In this document: piece after piece, positions 58,299 through 64,000 of the stretch
How positions within the stretch are numbered: position 1 is the first letter of the stretch
Layout: the number at the start of each line of letters is the position of its first letter
NCBI GenBank assembly: GCA_023419315.1
Contig: JAEZYE010000052.1
Coordinates: 62,001-126,000, forward strand
Origin: Pseudomonadota bacterium
GTDB lineage: Bacteria; Pseudomonadota; Gammaproteobacteria; Xanthomonadales; Xanthomonadaceae
DNA length: 64,000 nt
Direction: 5' to 3'
Made by a program: the position numbers and the translations under genes
The notes under the pieces: model-generated
Databases searched by the model: none
What the model was told of the DNA's origin: nothing
The model's input: only the letters and a program-made list of their open reading frames with translations

Positions 58299-60395
58299 TT
58301 ACCGGGACAACTGCTGCCACAGGAACGTGTACGCCAGGGCGCTCATGTGCGCGGCCTGCGCGTTGTTGGCCGCGCCGCCATGTCCGCCCTCGATGTTCTC
58401 GTAGTAGCGGACGTCTTTGCCGGCATCGAGCATCTTCGCCATCATCTTGCGCGCATGGCCCGGATGCACGCGGTCATCACGCGTGGAGGTCATGAACAGC
58501 GTCGCCGGATAATTCTTCGCCGGATCGAACAGGTGGTACGGCGAGAACTTCTGGATGAATTCCCAATCGGCGGTATCGGGATTGCCGTACTCGGCCATCC
58601 ACGATGCACCCGCGAGCAGATGGCTGTAGCGCTTCATGTCCAGCAGCGGCACCTGCACAACCACGGCGCCGAACAGCTCCGGATACTGCGTCAGCATGTT
58701 GCCGGTCAGCAGGCCGCCGTTGCTGCCGCCCTGGATGCCCAGGTGCGGCGTGGACGTGATCTTGCGGGCGATCAGATCCTGCGCGACCGCCGCGAAGTCC
58801 TCGTACGCCTTGTGGCGGTTGGCCTTCAGCGCGGCCTGATGCCAGCGCGGGCCGTACTCGCCGCCGCCACGGATATTGGCGACCGCGTAGACGCCGCCCT
58901 TTTCCAGCCAGCCCTTGCCCACGCCACCGGAATACGCCGGCGTCAGCGAGATTTCGAAGCCGCCGTAGCCGTAGAGCAACGTCGGCGTCTTGCCATCGAG
59001 CTTGAGATCCTTCGGACGCACGATGAAGTACGGAACCTTCGTGCCATCCTTCGAGGTGGCGAAGTGCTGCTCGATCACATCGCGCGATGCATCGAAGAAC
59101 GCCGGCATTGCCTTGAGCTGCTCGGGCGCCTTGCCAATCTCGGCGAGCGACAGCGTCGACGGCGTCAGGTAGTCGGTGGCCGTCAACCAGACCGCGTCGC
59201 TTTCGTCCGCATCCACGGCCGATACCGCCAGCGTGCCGAACTTCGGCGCGCCGACGAATTCGCCCTTCTTCCAGCCGGAAGCAGACGGTGTCAGCACGCT
59301 GAGGCGATTCTTGACGTCGTCCAGCACGTTCAGCACGAGATGGTGGCGGGTGAAGCTGAAACCGGCCAGCGACGTGCGCTCGGTCGGTTCGAACAGCACA
59401 TCGAACTCGCGCTTGCCGGCGATGAAGTCATCGAACTTCGATGCCAGCAGCGAGCCGGCCGGATACGTCTTGCCGCCCACGGTCCACGGCTCGCGCAACT
59501 CCAGCGTCAGCCATTCGCGGAACGCGCCCTTGTTGGCGGAATTGGGCGCGTCGATCTTGACGAGCTTTCCGTCCTTGCCGCGCAGGTACAGCTCGTCGTT
59601 GTAGAACGCCAGCGTGCGGCTGACGAAATCGCGCTCGAAACCCTCGGTGTCATCATGGAAGGCGGCGATGTACATGTCGTCCGCCTTGCCTTCGTAGACA
59701 ACGCTCGCCGACGCCAGCGGCGTGCCGCGCTTCCATTCCTTGACCACGCGCGGATAGCCGGACGTGGTCATGCTGCCCGGTCCGAAATCCGTGTACACGT
59801 AGACGGTGTCCGCGTCCTTCCAGCCCAGCGCGCCCTTGGCTTCGGGACGGTAGAAGCCGTCCTTCAGGAAGGTCTTGGTGGCCAGGTCGAATTCGCGGGT
59901 CTCATCGGCGTCGGCACCGCCGCGCGACAGCGCGATCAGGCAGCGCCGGTAGTCCGGCTTGCGGCAATCCGCACCGTGCCACACCCAGTTCTTGCCCTCA
60001 GCCTTGTTCAGTGCGTCCAGGTCGAGCACGGTTTCCCACTGCGGCTGCGGCTTGCGGTATTCCTCCAGCGTCGTGCGGCGCCACAGGCCGCGTTCGTGCT
60101 GCTTGTCCTTCCAGAAGTTGTAGTAGTAATCGCCAATCTTCTGCACACCCGGAATCTTCGCGTCCGAGTCGAGGATCGCCAGGATGCTTGCCTCGAGCTG
60201 CTTGAATTCCGGCGTGGCGGCGATCTCGGCTTCGGCCTTGGCGTTCTGCACCTTTACCCAGTCCAGCGGCTTCTGGCCTTCGACTTCTTCCAGCCAGGCG
60301 TAGGGATCATTGGGCACGGCGTTCTCCTGGGCATGGACGACGCCGGCGGCGACGGCAAGGCCTGCCGCCAGGCAGGCATGGGCGAATCTGGGCAT
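58299..60395 (-). CDS. Exported S9 prolyl-oligopeptidase
   Basis: This 698-residue protein has a signal peptide (cut after GVVHA). A beta-propeller with NDPYAWLEEVEGQKPLDWVK at the start gates the catalytic domain. The nucleophile is in IQGGSNGGLLTGNML, and the Asp and His are in TRDDRVHPGHARKMM and ENIEGGHGGAANN. It cleaves small proline-containing peptides. It is a paralogue of the oligopeptidase B-like gene 107 bp downstream on the same strand, with divergent propeller sequence, so an old duplication or co-location of two S9 types is likely. Confidence 0.92.
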   Translation of the reverse strand: MPRFAHACLAAGLAVAAGVVHAQENAVPNDPYAWLEEVEGQKPLDWVKVQNAKAEAEIAATPEFKQLEASILAILDSDAKIPGVQKIGDYYYNFWKDKQHERGLWRRTTLEEYRKPQPQWETVLDLDALNKAEGKNWVWHGADCRKPDYRRCLIALSRGGADADETREFDLATKTFLKDGFYRPEAKGALGWKDADTVYVYTDFGPGSMTTSGYPRVVKEWKRGTPLASASVVYEGKADDMYIAAFHDDTEGFERDFVSRTLAFYNDELYLRGKDGKLVKIDAPNSANKGAFREWLTLELREPWTVGGKTYPAGSLLASKFDDFIAGKREFDVLFEPTERTSLAGFSFTRHHLVLNVLDDVKNRLSVLTPSASGWKKGEFVGAPKFGTLAVSAVDADESDAVWLTATDYLTPSTLSLAEIGKAPEQLKAMPAFFDASRDVIEQHFATSKDGTKVPYFIVRPKDLKLDGKTPTLLYGYGGFEISLTPAYSGGVGKGWLEKGGVYAVANIRGGGEYGPRWHQAALKANRHKAYEDFAAVAQDLIARKITSTPHLGIQGGSNGGLLTGNMLTQYPELFGAVVVQVPLLDMKRYSHLLAGASWMAEYGNPDTADWEFIQKFSPYHLFDPAKNYPATLFMTSTRDDRVHPGHARKMMAKMLDAGKDVRYYENIEGGHGGAANNAQAAHMSALAYTFLWQQLSR

Positions 60396-60469
60396 GAGCG
60401 TTGGCTCCGGGGTGCAGGATCAAGCTTTCAACGCTAGCACAAGGGTAAGAAGCGCCCCCCTGCCGAAGG

Positions 60470-60781
60470 TCAGGCTGCGCGCACGCGCCGCACCGTGACG
60501 ACCCGACGGCGACGCGCCTGGACCTGGGCGCGAGGGCGGCGGCGTTCGGCCCGGGTGCGCTTGCGCTGCAGTGGCAGCTGGAAGCGGTGCAGCGCCAGCC
60601 AGGCCACGAGCGGCATGCCGATGAGCCACATCGGCGCCCAGCCCAGCCACGGAAGTTCGCCGCGCGCAAACGGGAACAGCGCCACCAGCACCAGCCCCAG
60701 GCCGATGGCATGCCGCAGGACGCCGTCGAGCACCGGATCCGGTTGGGCGCGATCATGGGTGGACAAGGACTCGGTATGCAT
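60470..60781 (-). CDS. Hypothetical small membrane protein
   Basis: This 103-residue protein has two hydrophobic helices (about 24-42 and 50-66) and a strongly basic Arg-rich C-terminus (RKRTRAERRRPRAQVQARRR). I know no family for it. ATG at 60781 begins a plausible N-terminus. It lies 74 bp upstream of the S9 gene on the same strand and is divergent from the lipocalin gene. Confidence 0.5.
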   Translation of the reverse strand: MHTESLSTHDRAQPDPVLDGVLRHAIGLGLVLVALFPFARGELPWLGWAPMWLIGMPLVAWLALHRFQLPLQRKRTRAERRRPRAQVQARRRRVVTVRRVRAA

Positions 60782-60893
60782 GGGCGGGTTCCGTCATGGA
60801 GTGAAGTGCTAAGTTCGCCCGGCGATTTCTCACGGGCTGCGACGCGGCATTCACTCGCGTCTTTCTAGTCTTCGCAGCGGTATGAGATAGTCG

Positions 60894-60945
60894 TGCGGCA
60901 GGGGGCGGGGGACCGGGGAAAACGGTCCGTGCTGTGCCTGCCGCA
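60894..60945 (+). other. Nested double-stem leader upstream of the lipocalin gene
   Basis: An outer 9-bp stem TGCGGCAGG / CCTGCCGCA (60894-60902 and 60937-60945) encloses an inner 6-bp stem GGACCG / CGGTCC (60910-60915 and 60923-60928) with loop GGGAAAA. It ends 30 nt before the lipocalin ATG. The fold is seen; a role in translation or stability is inferred. Confidence 0.55.
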
Positions 60946-60975
60946 GCCGCCGCCACGTTTTTCCAGGAGTCCTGC

Positions 60976-61578
60976 ATGTTCCGATTGCCGCGCCCTCTTC
61001 GCGCCCTGTGCGTGGGCGCCCTGATTGCGGCGTGCGCCGGCTGTGCAAGCGCGCCGCCGCCGGAACCCCTGATGCCGGCCTCGCCGGCGGCTTCGGCCGA
61101 TGTGGACCTGGTCCGGTTCATGGGCACCTGGCATGTCATTGCCCACATTCCCTACTTCGCCGAGCGCGGACACGTCACCGGACGGTACGAGTACCGCGCG
61201 CAGGAAGGCGAAGACAAGATCGCCGTGCGCTATCTCCACCGTGAGGGCTTCAGCGAGCCGGAACAGGTGCGCGAGGCGCGCGCGTCGGTCAAGGGCGGCA
61301 GCGGTGGGCGCGAATGGACGCTGTGGTTCGTCGGCGTGGTGCCCGCCAAGTTCCGCATCCTGGAAGTGGCGCCGGATTACTCGTGGGCGCTGATCGACTA
61401 TCCCGATCGCGACCTCGGATGGATTTTCGCGCGCTCACCGCAGATGGACGACGCGCAGTACCAGCAGTTGATCCGCAAGATGCGCGATTACGGGATCAAC
61501 GCGCGCCAGCTCGTGCGCGAGCCGCAACTGCCCGAACAGGTCGGTCAACCCGGTTTCGCGGATCCGAAGAAGCCCTGA
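60976..61578 (+). CDS. Bacterial lipocalin (Blc-like) lipoprotein
   Basis: This 200-residue protein has a lipobox IAAC (MFRLPRPLRALCVGALIAAC). The lipocalin signature appears as DLVRFMGTWHVIAHIPYFAE (the G-x-W motif) and PDYSWALIDYPDRDLGWIFA, a beta-strand block near the end. It probably binds lipid or membrane debris at the envelope. AGGAG lies 7 nt upstream of ATG 60976. A stable hairpin leader precedes it. It converges with the WYL regulator. Confidence 0.85.
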   Translation: MFRLPRPLRALCVGALIAACAGCASAPPPEPLMPASPAASADVDLVRFMGTWHVIAHIPYFAERGHVTGRYEYRAQEGEDKIAVRYLHREGFSEPEQVREARASVKGGSGGREWTLWFVGVVPAKFRILEVAPDYSWALIDYPDRDLGWIFARSPQMDDAQYQQLIRKMRDYGINARQLVREPQLPEQVGQPGFADPKKP

Positions 61579-61614
61579 GGCCTTCGGCGGTGAGGCGTGG
61601 CGCGCCGGGACGCG

Positions 61615-62586
61615 TCAGCGCTTTTCGTAATTCGACAGCGCCAGTTCCAGCAACGACTTGGCCTGCTCGCGCAGCACCGCCGGTTCGATGATTTCCGCAT
61701 CGGCACCGTAATGCAGGATGTCCATCAGCAGTTCGCGCGAGACGCTGTAAGGCACCTTGAGTTCATAGCGCCCGTCCGGCAGGTGGCGGCCTTGCTGCTT
61801 CGAATGCCATTGCTCGTCCGCTACCCAGCGTGCGGCCTTGGCGCTGAAGAGAATCGTCGCCCAGCCTTTGGGCTCGCCGGAAAAGATGCCGTAGCTCGAC
61901 GCCAGGTGGGTATCGAGTTCGTCATGCGAAAGATCGCGCGCCGGTTCTTCCAGCAGTCGCGCATTGCCGATGCGATCGACGGCGAAGCTGCGCAGCGCCT
62001 TGCGCTCGTGATCCCAGGCGTCGAGGTACCAGTTGTCGCGATAGTGCGTGATGCGCTGCGGTGACACGGTGCGGCGGGTGCGCTCGTCGGTGGAGCGCGC
62101 GCGGTACTCGAACGCCAGCTGCTTGCGCTCCAGCACCGCCGAGGCGACCGTGCGGAAGCTGGCCTCATCGAGCCGCCGCCCGCGATGCGGAATGACCCGC
62201 ACGCGATCCACCGGCCATTGCGACACGCCTGCATGATCGGCAAGCAGGCCTTCGATGCGCTTCTGCAGTGGCGCGAGCGCGCCCGACAGCACACCGCCGC
62301 CGGTGCGCACCAGCAACTGCTGCGCCGCCAGCAATGCATAGAGCTCCTCCGAGCTGAGCCACAGCCCCGGCAGTTCGAAGCGCTCGCCCTCGTGCGCCTG
62401 ATAGCGGAAGCCCGCCTCGCCATCGCCTTCGATCGGCGCCATCAGCGCATCGCGCAGATAGGCCAGGTCGCGATACACCGTCGCGCGTGAACATCCGAGT
62501 TCTTCCTGCAGGCGCTTGACCGTCACCGGATAGCGCGCGGCTTTGAGGATGCGGTGCAGGGAGGTGATGCGCTCAATCTTGTCCAT
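61615..62586 (-). CDS. WYL-domain transcriptional regulator (YafY-type)
   Basis: This 323-residue regulator has an N-terminal HTH_11 domain (RITSLHRILKAARYPVTVKR, then LGCSRATVYRDLAYLRDAL), a central WYL domain (about 130-215, YDNWYLDAWDHERKALRSF type) and a WCX C-terminal extension. WYL domains bind ligands, often nucleotides or ssDNA, and control DNA-damage or defence genes. ATG at 62586 is the first start in family position. It stands alone; no defence genes are beside it here. Confidence 0.88.
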   Translation of the reverse strand: MDKIERITSLHRILKAARYPVTVKRLQEELGCSRATVYRDLAYLRDALMAPIEGDGEAGFRYQAHEGERFELPGLWLSSEELYALLAAQQLLVRTGGGVLSGALAPLQKRIEGLLADHAGVSQWPVDRVRVIPHRGRRLDEASFRTVASAVLERKQLAFEYRARSTDERTRRTVSPQRITHYRDNWYLDAWDHERKALRSFAVDRIGNARLLEEPARDLSHDELDTHLASSYGIFSGEPKGWATILFSAKAARWVADEQWHSKQQGRHLPDGRYELKVPYSVSRELLMDILHYGADAEIIEPAVLREQAKSLLELALSNYEKR

Positions 62587-62791
62587 GCCATGATTATGGC
62601 CGAGCCGTGGCCGTTTTCGCCGCACGGCTCGCGTTGGTATCCGTACGAGCCCGTCCCCCGACCGCTTGGGCCCGTGCGGTGCCAGGTATCCGTCGCCACG
62701 TGCGATCCCGCTTGCGGTGATCGCTCCGCGGCGGATGGCCCCCAACGCACGGACCCAAGCGGCCGGTCGTCGTTTTCATGTGGAGCCCGCC

Positions 62792-63451
62792 ATGTTTTCC
62801 CGCGCCCCGTTGCTCGCGTTGATCGCCGTGACCTCCCTGGCCGGCTGCCGCCGTGAGGCCGACCCGCCCGCACCGGCGGCTGCACCCGTTGCCACCCATT
62901 CCGCGCCCGCTGCCGTCCAGCCCGCAGCCACGCCGGCTGTTTCACCGCAGCAGGCGCTGGATGAAGTGAAGGCGTCCATGGACAAGTTCCTGTCCGCTAC
63001 CAGCTTCCACGCGGTGATGACCGTGGAAGGCAGCCAGCCGATGCAGAACGAGTTGGATTTCGTCGCGCCGGATCGCTACCGCATGGCGATGCCGGTCGGC
63101 ACCCAGATCATCGTCGGTGACACCATGTACATGGACATGCACGGGCAGCGCACCGAGGTGCCGATTCCCGACGGAATGATCAGCCAGTGGCGCGATCCGC
63201 TGCAGATCAAGGAGAACCGCGTCGGCCTGGACGTCGAATTCCTGGGCGCGGAGAACATCGGCGGCGCCGAGGCACGCAAGTACCGGGTCCGCCACGCGAA
63301 GCCCGAACCGGGCGAGTTCCTTTACTGGATCGATCGCGAAGGGCTGCCGCTGCAATTGCGCACCAGGGGAGAGTCGCAGACCGGGCCGTACACGATGACC
63401 TTGCAGTACTCGCGCTTCAACGACCCGACCATCGCCATCGACGCCCCCTGA
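62792..63451 (+). CDS. Hypothetical lipoprotein, LolA-like/DUF2092 type
   Basis: This 219-residue lipoprotein has lipobox LAGC (SLAGCRREAD), an Ala/Pro-rich linker, and a beta-rich domain that looks like the LolA/LppX or DUF2092 half-barrel: FVAPDRYRMAMPVGTQIIVG, then KYRVRHAKPEPGEFLYWIDR. I cannot name it further. The start is ATG at 62792, after the divergent gap with the WYL regulator. It may carry or sense a lipid at the outer membrane. Confidence 0.6.
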   Translation: MFSRAPLLALIAVTSLAGCRREADPPAPAAAPVATHSAPAAVQPAATPAVSPQQALDEVKASMDKFLSATSFHAVMTVEGSQPMQNELDFVAPDRYRMAMPVGTQIIVGDTMYMDMHGQRTEVPIPDGMISQWRDPLQIKENRVGLDVEFLGAENIGGAEARKYRVRHAKPEPGEFLYWIDREGLPLQLRTRGESQTGPYTMTLQYSRFNDPTIAIDAP

Positions 63452-63581
63452 GCCGATAGACGCGATGCATCGAACGTCGGCGTGTTTGAGCTGAATGCCA
63501 TCAGTCACGCGACCGGCATCGACTGGAAAAGTGACAACGAGCGCGGGCAGAATCGGTCACGAACATGAATCCAAACAATCA

Positions 63582-63597
63582 CTTGGCTTGAGCCAAG
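63582..63597 (+). promoter_or_regulatory. Palindrome over the -35 region of the DUF481 gene
   Basis: CTTGGCT-TG-AGCCAAG is a 7-bp perfect inverted repeat with a 2-bp spacer. It overlaps the -35 hexamer of the promoter below, so a repressor bound here would block RNA polymerase. The regulator is unknown. Confidence 0.5.
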
Positions 63598-63616
63598 GGG
63601 TACGGATTCCTATCAT
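63588..63616 (+). promoter_or_regulatory. Sigma-70-type promoter for the DUF481 gene
   Basis: TTGAGC (63588-63593) and TATCAT (63611-63616) are 17 bp apart, the preferred spacing. They lie 57 bp before the DUF481 ATG at 63673. Confidence 0.6.
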
Positions 63617-63672
63617 GTAACCGTTTTCCGCCGCGTCCCATCCGCGCGGCGGTGCCATTCACCGAGGCCTGC

Positions 63673-64000
63673 ATGTCGCGTCCATTCCTTGTCACCGCCC
63701 TGTTCACCCTGCCGTTGCTCGGCATCACGACCGCGCAGGCCCAGGAAAACCAGAAAGGCGCCGAGGTGACGCCGGGCGCCAAGGTCGAAGGGGCAGTGAC
63801 CCAGAAGGAATCGCTGGCCAAGAGCCAGCGCTATGCGGTGGTGCCGCTGCCTCCGCCCCCGATCATCGTCGCCGAGCCCTTGCAGCCGAGTTCGCCGTGG
63901 AGCGGTGGCGGCGAACTCGGCTTTGCCTCCGCACATGGCAACAGCACGACCGAAAGCCTCAACGGTCGCCTGGACCTGAACTATGCGGACGGCGGTGCGT
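63673..64000 (+). CDS. DUF481 outer-membrane protein (partial, 5' end)
   Basis: The first 109 residues are present and run off the right edge. There is a signal peptide (MSRPFLVTALFTLPLLGITT, cut after AQA) and a helical/low-complexity segment with LPPPPIIV. The start of the DUF481 barrel follows with WSGGGELGFASAHGNSTTES, LNGRLDLNY. DUF481 proteins such as YdiY are outer-membrane beta-barrels linked to salt or acid stress. The promoter and palindrome upstream suggest regulation. Confidence 0.78.
   Translation, partial: MSRPFLVTALFTLPLLGITTAQAQENQKGAEVTPGAKVEGAVTQKESLAKSQRYAVVPLPPPPIIVAEPLQPSSPWSGGGELGFASAHGNSTTESLNGRLDLNYADGGA

Noticed and set aside
56101..60437. Two 750-codon plus-strand frames opposite the S9 peptidases
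   Set aside because: Shadows of intact minus-strand genes; no signal, domain or ribosome site.
1..64000. CRISPR arrays, tRNA or rRNA genes, IS elements, prophage
   Set aside because: No spaced direct repeats, cloverleaf-like sequences, transposase motifs or phage genes were seen on reading; this was by eye only and a short tRNA could be missed.

Overview
This is a high-GC stretch (roughly two thirds G+C by eye) of a Gammaproteobacterium chromosome. Its gene neighbourhoods fit the Xanthomonadales/Lysobacteraceae (Lysobacter, Luteimonas or Xanthomonas relatives): mreBCD-mrdA-rodA-mltB-rlpA-dacA in one run, lptM-dapF-DUF484-xerC next to hslVU, a methyltransferase-tolC pair, lipB beside a DUF493 gene, and many exported peptidases. 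The placement rests on recalled gene order and protein families, not on a database search. I see no rRNA, tRNA, insertion sequence, prophage, CRISPR array or clear pseudogene. The window is mostly core chromosome, densely packed on both strands, with many 4-bp ATGA or GTGA overlaps that suggest translational coupling.

Layout. 1-7.5 kb: the end of a phosphatase-like gene; an RND efflux permease with its lipoprotein adaptor, facing a TetR-type repressor across a dyad operator candidate; then an isoaspartyl-methyltransferase-like gene and tolC. Adaptor, permease and outer-membrane channel therefore lie within 7.5 kb. 7.5-15.7 kb: envelope glycolipid genes (waaA with a coupled CoA-transferase, lpxL, an O-antigen-ligase-type gene, a GT4 glycosyltransferase, a CHCC zinc-finger protein), YceI and an ELM1-family protein. 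15.7-20.6 kb: glnE, lipB, DUF493 and a CsgG/SH3 protein. 20.7-26.4 kb: a DMT transporter, a LytS/LytTR two-component pair, and a lone receiver facing a membrane hybrid histidine kinase.

26.4-36.1 kb is the cell-elongation block on the minus strand: mreB, mreC, mreD, mrdA (PBP2), rodA, mltB, rlpA and dacA. Together these build, shape and trim peptidoglycan. 36.4-45.3 kb: a PfkB kinase, a YbaK editing protein, an M1 aminopeptidase-hydrolase-lipoprotein operon, ubiE, and a DHA2/HlyD drug-export pair that probably also uses TolC. 45.3-50.3 kb: a secreted HExxHxxGxxH metalloprotease, a fungal-type cytosine deaminase, YjdM, a secreted hypothetical, a serine hydrolase and DUF1328.

50.3-55.5 kb: hslUV, DUF3079, xerC, DUF484, dapF and lptM. 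55.5-64 kb: DUF454, two tandem exported S9 oligopeptidases, a small membrane protein, a lipocalin with a strongly structured leader, a WYL regulator, a lipoprotein, and the start of a DUF481 outer-membrane protein preceded by a good promoter with a palindrome over its -35 box.

I do not see an obviously new multi-gene system. The best leads are the cytosine deaminase, the TolC-linked methyltransferase paralogue with an altered substrate motif, the receiver/hybrid-kinase pair, the lipocalin leader fold and the disordered tails on MreC and PBP2. Where a better start was visible I moved gene starts inward from the longest reading frame, as stated in each entry.
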